Source: an uncultured Clostridia bacterium (GTDB lineage Bacteria; Bacillota_A; Clostridia; Christensenellales; CAG-138). Taken from it: a stretch of DNA of 8,874 nucleotides. This document shows positions 1 through 5,206 of the stretch, in pieces. Numbering within the stretch: position 1 is the stretch's first letter; each line of letters starts with the position of its first letter. The stretch covers positions 1 through 8,874 of the forward strand of contig CALFIV010000368.1 in NCBI GenBank assembly GCA_937877295.1. Reading direction: 5' to 3'. The notes beneath the pieces are model-generated. The model saw only the letters and a list, made by a program, of their open reading frames with translations. It did no database searches and had not been told where the DNA came from. The position numbers were made by a program, and so were the translations under genes.

Positions 1-2
1 GT

Positions 3-284
3 CTTCGTCCCGAAATGGTCGATATCTACACCGAGGATCCGCATCACAAGAACACCGTTGCGGCAAAGGTCTACGCCAACCAGCCCGCGGGCAGCGAAAC
101 GCTCGTCACCCTGACGGTCGGCAACACCGAGTTCCTCGCAATTCAGGTCGGTCTGGTCGAATACGATATGAATCAGGAAGTATTTGTAGTCTTGCATCCG
201 GGTCGTATGAACGTGTATAATAAGAAGACGGAACGCCTGATCAAGTTTGCGAAGACCAAGCATAAGGCGGGCATCGACGACTGA
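3..284 (+). CDS. ABC transporter ATP-binding protein, C-terminal fragment (TOBE-like domain)
   Basis: Partial gene cut by the window's left edge; the reading frame is open from base 3 and ends in TGA at 282-284, giving 93 residues. The fragment begins with Leu-Arg-Pro-Glu, the 'RPE' signature that opens the C-terminal regulatory region of MalK/UgpC/PotA/FbpC-type importer ATPases, and continues as a short beta-rich stretch (VKV-, TLTV-, FLAIQV-, VFVVLHPGRMNVY-like strands) consistent with a TOBE domain. The nucleotide-binding domain (Walker A/B, signature motif) lies outside the window. The ATG at 15 is an internal Met, not a start, because the in-frame RPE motif lies upstream of it. The solute-binding lipoprotein gene begins 33 bases downstream, so the two are probably in one importer operon whose permease lies further upstream. 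Substrate cannot be read from this fragment. The family assignment is by motif and context. Confidence 0.75.
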   Translation, partial: LRPEMVDIYTEDPHHKNTVAAKVYANQPAGSETLVTLTVGNTEFLAIQVGLVEYDMNQEVFVVLHPGRMNVYNKKTERLIKFAKTKHKAGIDD

Positions 285-302
285 TCAAATCCATATCACA
301 GG

Positions 303-308
303 AAAGGA
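303..308 (+). promoter_or_regulatory. Ribosome binding site for the solute-binding lipoprotein gene
   Basis: The purine-rich AAAGGA lies 9 bases before the ATG at 318. This supports ATG 318 over an in-frame TTG at 312, which would leave only 3 bases between the site and the start. Confidence 0.6.
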
Positions 309-317
309 ACATTGCTT

Positions 318-1562
318 ATGAAAAAATGGATTGCAATTCTCTGTTCCCTCCTCCTGCTCTGTACGGCGATTGCGTGCAAGGGCAACGGCGGAACGAACGC
401 CGTGACAGAGGATGACGGCATCGATTGGGAGCACATGACCCAGGAAGAGCTCTATGAAATGGCAAAAGCGGAGGGCGGCGTCGTCAAGATCTACGCTACG
501 ACCACCGACGCGGAAACCGCACGCAAAAAGATCGCACGCGATTATCCCGATGTGAACTTCGAGTTTGTTTCCTGCGATACGAACACGATCAAGAGCCTTT
601 TGGAACGCGACTATGACGCGGGCAAGGTCAATGCGGACGTCGTTCTGGTCAAGGACGCCTCCGGCGAGATCTACAACGGACTCGTTGCATACGACATCTT
701 GAAGATCTACTATCCCGCAGCGATCTGCGAGCATATCGATCCGGAGCTTCTGACCTACGGCATGCCGCTGTATTCGACGTTCAATCCGTGGTTTTACTGC
801 ACCCGCGACTTCCCGGACGGTCCGCCGATCGAGAGCTGGTGGGATATCGTCAAGGGCTACAACGTCGATACCAAATCCTATAAGGACGCAAACGGCAACG
901 ACACGCAGTACTGGAACGTCTACACCAAGGACATCAAAGGCGCTTCCTACGCAGCGCTGTGGGCGCAGCTGATCATCGACAGCGACGCGCTGTTTGAGCA
1001 GTACAAGAAGCAATACGGCGAGGATCTCGTCATCACCTACACCGACAAGCTGCAAAACAACACGTTCAAGAACTTCCCCGAGAACAACGCAGGCGTTGAG
1101 CTGTTCTGGCGCTTTACGCAGATGCAGTCCTTTGAGCAGGCGGACGGCGACGCCGTTGCCAACGCGGTCGACCTTTCCGTCAACGGTCCGACGCTCGGTC
1201 TGTGCTCCGCATCGAAGCTCGACAACCGTGACAGCTCCGGCATGCAGATCGGTTGGGTTACGGGACTTTCGCCCTATACCGCACAGAACGCGGCAAGCTA
1301 TGTCTATGTGGCAAGCAACTGCGATAACCCTGCCGGCGCGCGCCTGTACATCAACTACATCATGGGCGGCGAAGACGGACAAAGCGGCTGCTACCAGACG
1401 TTCGACAAGCTCGGTCACTGGTCGGTTCGTGACGACGTGGTCTATGAGAAGTCCGGCGTCGAAGCCGACGAGGTCGGTCTGAAAGCGCCCGACATGAAGC
1501 AGATTTACAGCTACTTCGTCAGCGTCCAGAGCTACTGGGATCTCTGGTCGAGTTGGAGATAA
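318..1562 (+). CDS. ABC transporter solute-binding lipoprotein, Fe(3+)/AfuA-like family 1 type
   Basis: Predicted 414-residue extracellular binding protein that would deliver a solute to the importer whose ATPase gene ends just upstream. Residues 1-20 form a lipoprotein signal peptide: Lys-Lys, a hydrophobic core, then AIAC with Cys20 as the lipidated residue. The mature protein opens with an acidic linker, then EGGVVKIYATTTD (residues 52-64), the typical first strand of type 2 periplasmic binding folds related to the Fe(3+)/AfuA, spermidine and thiamine binders. NADVVLVKDASG (106-116) fits the lobe-1 strand after the first helix, and residues 335-355 (DNPAGARLYINYIMGGEDGQ) match the 'npeaAklFidfllseegQ' block near the C-terminus of these proteins. 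At 414 residues it is longer than FbpA-type proteins (roughly 310-340), with the extra length around 180-275. I do not see the paired tyrosines that bind iron in FbpA, so iron should not be assumed. Confidence 0.85.
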   Translation: MKKWIAILCSLLLLCTAIACKGNGGTNAVTEDDGIDWEHMTQEELYEMAKAEGGVVKIYATTTDAETARKKIARDYPDVNFEFVSCDTNTIKSLLERDYDAGKVNADVVLVKDASGEIYNGLVAYDILKIYYPAAICEHIDPELLTYGMPLYSTFNPWFYCTRDFPDGPPIESWWDIVKGYNVDTKSYKDANGNDTQYWNVYTKDIKGASYAALWAQLIIDSDALFEQYKKQYGEDLVITYTDKLQNNTFKNFPENNAGVELFWRFTQMQSFEQADGDAVANAVDLSVNGPTLGLCSASKLDNRDSSGMQIGWVTGLSPYTAQNAASYVYVASNCDNPAGARLYINYIMGGEDGQSGCYQTFDKLGHWSVRDDVVYEKSGVEADEVGLKAPDMKQIYSYFVSVQSYWDLWSSWR

Positions 1563-1569
1563 CAAACAC

Positions 1570-1588
1570 CCGCCGAACGGTTCGGTGG
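1570..1588 (+). other. Intergenic inverted repeat (hairpin) just before a ribosome binding site
   Basis: CCGCCGAA (1570-1577) can pair with TTCGGTGG (1581-1588), an 8-bp stem with one G-U pair and a CGG loop. It starts 8 bases after the binding-protein stop and ends 3 bases before the GGGAG ribosome binding site (1591-1595) of the next gene. There is no T-run, so it is not a convincing intrinsic terminator. It could stabilise the upstream mRNA end or modulate translation of the next gene; both are inference. Confidence 0.45.
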
Positions 1589-1601
1589 ACGGGAGTACGG
1601 C

Positions 1602-2144
1602 ATGGCAAAACAGCAATCCAAACTGGATCGTAAAATCGACGCGTTTGCGCGGGTGACGTTCATCGGCGAAGACGGCAAACCGAAAAGCGCCGTCTGGCTG
1701 TATGCGTTCCTGCTGGCAATCGGGTTTGGACTGCTGTATGTCGCGCTGTATCTCGTGTTCGGCTTTCTGTTCGGGAAAAACACAGGGGCAGGGCTCGGAA
1801 CGGTTGTGCTGCACGCGCTCGTCACGGCGCTCATCGGCAGCGTTCCGGCCGTGCTGCTTGCGTTTCTCTTGAAAGAACAGCGCAAAGCGCTCGTCGCATA
1901 CGCCTACATTTGGCTTGCGGTGCTGTTTGTGTTGTCGCTGGTGATGGGATTTCTGCTGTGCGATTGGAAAGGCGGCAACGGCTGGACGGAGTTTATCGCA
2001 CTCGCCACCGTGGTGTTCTTCCCGTCGCTTTTGGCAATTCTGATCGGCGGCGTGCCGTCTTGGCTGCTCTATCGGAGAGAACGCAAAAAGCAGTCGGCGC
2101 AAGAGGAACCGGCATCGAAACGTCCCTCATATTACAACACTTGA
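1602..2144 (+). CDS. Four-helix integral membrane protein of unknown function
   Basis: A 180-residue protein I do not recognise. The start ATG follows GGGAG at 1591-1595 with 6-base spacing. Layout: a basic, soluble N-terminus (residues 1-28, including KLDRKIDAFARV), four predicted membrane helices at about 30-57, 65-90, 98-120 and 130-157, then a highly charged cytosolic tail (RRERKKQSAQEE onward, 158-180). The basic N- and C-termini place both ends in the cytoplasm by the positive-inside rule. No catalytic motif, lipobox or transporter signature is visible. The gene lies 39 bases after the binding-protein gene and stops 3 bases before the ComEC-like hydrolase start, so it could form a functional pair with that hydrolase, for example as its membrane partner. 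That pairing is inference from spacing only. Hydrophobicity and codon pattern make a real gene very likely. Confidence 0.8.
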   Translation: MAKQQSKLDRKIDAFARVTFIGEDGKPKSAVWLYAFLLAIGFGLLYVALYLVFGFLFGKNTGAGLGTVVLHALVTALIGSVPAVLLAFLLKEQRKALVAYAYIWLAVLFVLSLVMGFLLCDWKGGNGWTEFIALATVVFFPSLLAILIGGVPSWLLYRRERKKQSAQEEPASKRPSYYNT

Positions 2145-2147
2145 GCC

Positions 2148-3101
2148 ATGCTGGAACTTTTCTTCTGCAACGTCGGCGACGGTGACGCGGTTCTGATCCG
2201 CGAGCATTCCCAAAACGGACCCGATTACACCGTGTTGGTGGATACGGGCAGACCGTATGTGGAGCCGCAGGAGGGGTCACTCCGCAAGGAAGCGATCTAT
2301 TATCTGAAAGAACGCGGTGTCGATCACATCGACCGCATGTACCTTTCGCATCTGCACATCGACCACATCGGCGGCACGATGCGTATCCTGAACGCGATCC
2401 CGACAAAGCGGCTTTCGGCGCTGTACGTTCCGCCGGAGGACGCCGAATGGATCGGTCCGTCGTTCACCTCGACGGAAAAGCCGGCAAACGGGCTTCTGCA
2501 CCTGCTCAACATCTTCCGCGATATCACGGAGACCGCAAAGGCGCAGGGTACGGTTTTGGAACCGGCGAACGGCGGCGTCGAGGCTTTGACCGAACGGCTT
2601 TCGGTCGAGACGATCCTGCCGAGGACGGACATTGTCGAACGGCAAGCGCGCATGTTCCGCACGCTGTACCGCAAAGCGCCCGTGGATGCGGCGGAACGGT
2701 TCCGCGTGTCCAAGGACCGCAACCTGTCAAGTGTCGTGCTGCGGTTCACGTATGCGGGACGGAGCATCCTTTTGACCGGCGATCGATATGCGGTCGACCT
2801 CGAAACGGAGCGAATGCAGCCTTGCGACGTGCTGAAACTGCCGCATCACGGCGATCCGAAGTCCATGACGCCGACACTTCTTAAAATCCTGTCGCCGCAG
2901 ATAGCGGTCATCTCGTGTCAAAACGACGCGGCGCAGAAGAAAGACCGCCCGAATGCGGGCATCGTGGCAATGCTGCAAAACGCGGTGCCGCAGGTGCTTT
3001 GCACAGAGAACAAGCCGTTGCCGACGTTGGCGGCGTCGACGCACAACGGTATTTGCATCACGATCGCCGACGACGGAACGATCGCGTGCAGAACGGAATG
3101 A
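2148..3101 (+). CDS. ComEC-like metallo-beta-lactamase-fold hydrolase (stand-alone)
   Basis: A 317-residue predicted cytosolic metal-dependent hydrolase. It opens with CNVGDGDAVLI (residues 7-17), equivalent to the 'dVGqGDa.li' entry strand of ComEC/Rec2 C-terminal domains. Metal ligands are visible as SHLHIDH (67-73: His68, His70, Asp72, His73), followed by Gly-Gly. Later motifs are NLSSVVLRF (192-200), SILLTGD with Asp212, and DVLKLPHHG (227-235, His233/His234), all as in ComEC. Between the HxHxDH motif and the NLSSVVL strand there is an unusually long, partly helical stretch (about 100-190). The N-terminal membrane domains of true ComEC are absent, so DNA uptake cannot be inferred; substrate is unknown, with nucleic acid or another phosphoester being reasonable from the fold. 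The start codon has no strong Shine-Dalgarno sequence and follows the upstream stop by 3 bases, which suggests translational coupling to the membrane-protein gene. Confidence 0.88.
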   Translation: MLELFFCNVGDGDAVLIREHSQNGPDYTVLVDTGRPYVEPQEGSLRKEAIYYLKERGVDHIDRMYLSHLHIDHIGGTMRILNAIPTKRLSALYVPPEDAEWIGPSFTSTEKPANGLLHLLNIFRDITETAKAQGTVLEPANGGVEALTERLSVETILPRTDIVERQARMFRTLYRKAPVDAAERFRVSKDRNLSSVVLRFTYAGRSILLTGDRYAVDLETERMQPCDVLKLPHHGDPKSMTPTLLKILSPQIAVISCQNDAAQKKDRPNAGIVAMLQNAVPQVLCTENKPLPTLAASTHNGICITIADDGTIACRTE

Positions 3102-3102
3102 A

Positions 3103-3126
3103 ACATCCCCGCAGGGAGCGGGATGT
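3103..3126 (+). terminator. Hairpin after the hydrolase gene, weak terminator candidate
   Basis: The 5' arm 3103-3109 pairs with 3120-3126, and G3111-C3112 pairs with 3118-3119 across a bulged C3110; the loop is AGGGA. It begins 1 base after the hydrolase stop codon. The following bases are TCATACAG rather than a T-run, so intrinsic termination would be inefficient at best. It may mark the end of the upstream unit or sit in the leader of the lipoprotein mRNA. Confidence 0.4.
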
Positions 3127-3149
3127 CATACAGAGAAAACCATTATAGT

Positions 3150-3155
3150 AGGAGG
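3150..3155 (+). promoter_or_regulatory. Strong ribosome binding site that fixes the lipoprotein start
   Basis: A perfect AGGAGG lies 6 bases before ATG 3162. It decides for 3162 over an in-frame ATG at 3123, which would add 13 non-hydrophobic residues before the signal peptide and which falls within the 3' arm of the 3103-3126 hairpin. Confidence 0.85.
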
Positions 3156-3161
3156 AACACC

Positions 3162-5132
3162 ATGAAAAAGCTACTTTCCATCATGCTCGTTCTGCTGATG
3201 GCACTGTCGGTCTTTGCGTGCGCGAACACCGCGCCGGCAGTCGACAATCAGCCGACCGAAGCACCGGTAGACCAGCCGGTTGAGCAGCCGACCGAAGCGC
3301 CGGCCGCACCGACGGCGGAGTATGCAGGCATTGCATTGCAAATCAAGAACAAGACCGGCGTTACGATCAACGAGATGTACATCTATCCCGCAGGGGAAGA
3401 GATGGGCAACAGCGTCGTTGAAGCGGGCTGGCAGGACAAGGATGTCGATCCCGACGGTTATGAAAAGTTCATCTACATCGTCCGCGAACCGGGCAAGGAG
3501 ATGGAAGTCACCGTCGTGTTCGAAGACGGGACCAAGGCGGTCTGGCAGGTCGGCACGCTAGTGCATTACGACGAGCTCTCCCTCAAGAACGGCACAGACG
3601 TTGTCAAGTGGGAGCATGAGCCGGTCGATAAGGACGAGGACAAGGCTGCATGCGATCTCGCCGCAGCGCTCGGCAAGACGGCGGACAACTTCTATCCGGG
3701 TTATGAGCTGCTTCCGATCGAGTTCAAGAACAAGACCGGCAAGGCAATCGCAGAGCTGTACTTCTACGAAGAAAACGGCGACCCGAAAGCGTACAACAAC
3801 CTGATCGACTATCTGTACACCGATGACGGCGTCAAGATGGACACGCTCATGTCCGGCAAAGCCAAGGAGGGCGGCAAGTACCTCTTTAAGTGCTTCATCC
3901 GTCCGCATGCGGAGAACTACATGATCGACGTCGTTTTTGACGACGGCGCAACGATCACCTACCCGATCGAGGGCTGGTTCAAAGCCGACGCAGACGGCCA
4001 TCTGCCGAATGAAATCTCCCTGAAAAACGCGGAGGATCCGGACGATATCAAGGTTCAGTATGACGACGGCGTTCCGGAGCCGATCGACTACCTCGCAGAA
4101 GCGCTCCAAAAGGGTCTCACCATGGATCAGTGGTATCCGTCCTACACGGACATCACCGTTGATGCAGAGACGCTCGAAGCGGCGAAAGCAGAGCTTGCAA
4201 AGATCCCCGTACCCGCACCCGAAGAGGGAACGGAACCCGCGGTTGAAGAACCCACAGAACCCGCAGCACCCGCAGCGGCAGTTCCCGAGGGCTACACCGG
4301 TCTCCATCTGATGCTGAAGAACAAGTCCGGCAGAGAAATCTACAAGGTCTACCTGTTCCCGACCGGCGAGGACAAGGGCAAGAACATCTTCAAGACGGTC
4401 CATGACGAAAACATCCCGACCGAGGATGAAAGTGTCGAGGGCAAGCCGCACGAGGTGTTTGCATACGTCTTCCGTGAGACGGATAAGCTCGGCGCAATGA
4501 CGCTGAAAGTTCGCTACGCGGACGATTCCGAGGAAGATTACGAGCTCGCAGCGCTTGAGGACTACACGGTATTCACCATCAAGGATACGATGGACGGCTT
4601 CAAGCAAAAGGTCAGCGACGACGCCGAAGATATGGCGGCAATGGATGCAGTCGCGGCAGCGGGCGTCTCCACCGACGGCGTGGAATACGGTCCGGTTGAA
4701 ACGGCAGCGGCGGAAGTTCCCGCAGGCTACACCGCAATCCATCTGATGCTTAAGAACAAGTCCGGCAAGGAAATCTACAAGGTCTACTTGTTCCCGACCG
4801 GCGAAGATAAGGGCAAGAACATCTTCAAGACCGTCGTCGAGGGCAACATTCCGACCGAGGATGAAAGTGTCGAGGGCAAGCCGCATGAGGTGTTTGCGTA
4901 TGTCTTCCGTGAAACCGAAAAGCTCGGCGCAATGACGCTGAAAGTTCGCTATGCGGACGATTCCGAGCAGGACTTTGAGCTGAACCCGCTGGAAGACTAC
5001 ACGGTCTTCACCGTCAAAGCGGATGAATTCAAGCAAAAGGTCAGCGACGATGCCGAAGACATCGCGGCAATGGACGCGGTTGCGGCAGCAGGCGTTTCCA
5101 CCGACGGCGTGGAGTTTGAACCGATCGCATAA
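3162..5132 (+). CDS. Surface lipoprotein with four tandem NK[TS]G-motif domains
   Basis: A 656-residue predicted lipoprotein of unknown function. Residues 1-20 are a signal peptide ending in VFAC, with Cys20 the lipidated residue; residues 21-53 are a Pro/Glu/Ala-rich linker with QPTEAP twice (30-35, 42-47), a wall-spanning type stretch. Four related domains follow, starting near residues 54, 183, 374 and 519. Each has a strand ending in K-N-K-[TS]-G (62-66, 189-193, 386-390, 531-535), then an aromatic strand (EMYIYPAG, ELYFYEENG, KVYLFPTG twice), later a strand with an acidic turn (VVFEDGT, VVFDDGA, VRYADDS twice), and a closing acidic helical piece; domains 1 and 2 end in related YPGYE/YPSYT. 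A second Pro/Glu/Ala linker (about 352-375) separates domains 2 and 3. The pattern suggests beta-sandwich beads on the cell surface, perhaps binding a ligand or partner. No catalytic motif is visible. Its neighbour is a surface-anchored phosphoesterase. Lipoprotein status is well supported; function is not. Confidence 0.88.
   Translation: MKKLLSIMLVLLMALSVFACANTAPAVDNQPTEAPVDQPVEQPTEAPAAPTAEYAGIALQIKNKTGVTINEMYIYPAGEEMGNSVVEAGWQDKDVDPDGYEKFIYIVREPGKEMEVTVVFEDGTKAVWQVGTLVHYDELSLKNGTDVVKWEHEPVDKDEDKAACDLAAALGKTADNFYPGYELLPIEFKNKTGKAIAELYFYEENGDPKAYNNLIDYLYTDDGVKMDTLMSGKAKEGGKYLFKCFIRPHAENYMIDVVFDDGATITYPIEGWFKADADGHLPNEISLKNAEDPDDIKVQYDDGVPEPIDYLAEALQKGLTMDQWYPSYTDITVDAETLEAAKAELAKIPVPAPEEGTEPAVEEPTEPAAPAAAVPEGYTGLHLMLKNKSGREIYKVYLFPTGEDKGKNIFKTVHDENIPTEDESVEGKPHEVFAYVFRETDKLGAMTLKVRYADDSEEDYELAALEDYTVFTIKDTMDGFKQKVSDDAEDMAAMDAVAAAGVSTDGVEYGPVETAAAEVPAGYTAIHLMLKNKSGKEIYKVYLFPTGEDKGKNIFKTVVEGNIPTEDESVEGKPHEVFAYVFRETEKLGAMTLKVRYADDSEQDFELNPLEDYTVFTVKADEFKQKVSDDAEDIAAMDAVAAAGVSTDGVEFEPIA
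3321..3707 (+). repeat. NK[TS]G domain copy 1 (divergent)
   Basis: Encodes residues 54-182 of the lipoprotein. It carries IKNKTG, MYIYPAG and VVFEDGTKAVW, and ends with the AACDLAAALGKTADNFYPG stretch. It is clearly related to copies 2-4 in motif order but diverged in sequence. Confidence 0.65.
3708..4280 (+). repeat. NK[TS]G domain copy 2 (divergent) plus linker
   Basis: Encodes residues 183-373. It carries FKNKTG, ELYFYEENG, VVFDDGATITY and then LAEALQKGLTMDQWYPSY, parallel to the end of copy 1. The last 20-odd residues are a Pro/Glu/Ala linker leading to copy 3. The middle is longer than in the other copies, including a GKAKEGGKYLFKCFIRPH segment. Confidence 0.65.
4281..4715 (+). repeat. 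Near-identical tandem repeat, unit A (lipoprotein domain copy 3)
   Basis: A 435-base unit (145 codons, residues 374-518) repeated in phase by the next unit. Both begin GTTCCCG and share long exact blocks, such as 35 bases beginning CCGACCGAGGATG in each. By eye the proteins differ at about 20 of 138 aligned positions, and many DNA differences are silent third-position changes. Confidence 0.92.
4716..5129 (+). repeat. Near-identical tandem repeat, unit B (lipoprotein domain copy 4)
   Basis: Second unit, 414 bases (residues 519-656), running to the stop codon. Compared with unit A it lacks two codons where A reads IKDTMDGF and B reads VKADEF, and it lacks the ETAAAE linker at the end. The intact frame and silent changes indicate selection on the protein after duplication. 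Confidence 0.92.
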
Positions 5133-5146
5133 CAACAAATCATCAA

Positions 5147-5184
5147 GCGGAGCGCGGCATTGCTGCCGCCTCCGCGGTTTCCTT
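5147..5184 (+). terminator. GC-rich hairpin after the repeat lipoprotein gene, possible terminator
   Basis: GCGGAG (5147-5152) pairs with CTCCGC (5170-5175) and GCGGCA (5154-5159) pairs with TGCCGC (5164-5169), with one bulged C5153 and a TTGC loop. The 12-bp stem is strong, but the tail GGTTTCCTT is only moderately T-rich. It could terminate part of the lipoprotein transcripts and let the rest read into the phosphoesterase gene. Confidence 0.6.
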
Positions 5185-5206
5185 GCATTGCAGATAGGAG
5201 ACGCTT

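Noticed and set aside
312..317. TTG at 312 as the start of the solute-binding protein
   Set aside because: It is too close to the AAAGGA site; ATG 318 has better spacing and gives a normal lipoprotein signal peptide.
285..2102. 605-residue open frame on the - strand
   Set aside because: It lies antisense to three well-supported + genes, its translation is rich in Arg/His/Cys with no recognisable domain, and GC-rich codon use on the + strand naturally leaves this frame open.
2148..3101. Full ComEC competence channel
   Set aside because: Only the hydrolase domain is present; the neighbouring four-helix protein lacks recognisable competence-domain motifs.
3123..3161. ATG at 3123 as the start of the repeat lipoprotein
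   Set aside because: It has no ribosome binding site, lies in a hairpin arm, and would put polar residues before the signal peptide; AGGAGG points to ATG 3162.
4281..5129. CRISPR-like or non-coding repeat array
   Set aside because: There are only two long adjacent units, both inside one intact reading frame and preserved at the protein level; it is a domain duplication.
3558..5138. 526-residue open frame on the - strand
   Set aside because: It mirrors the lipoprotein gene, including its internal repeat; no signal, domain or ribosome binding site of its own was seen.
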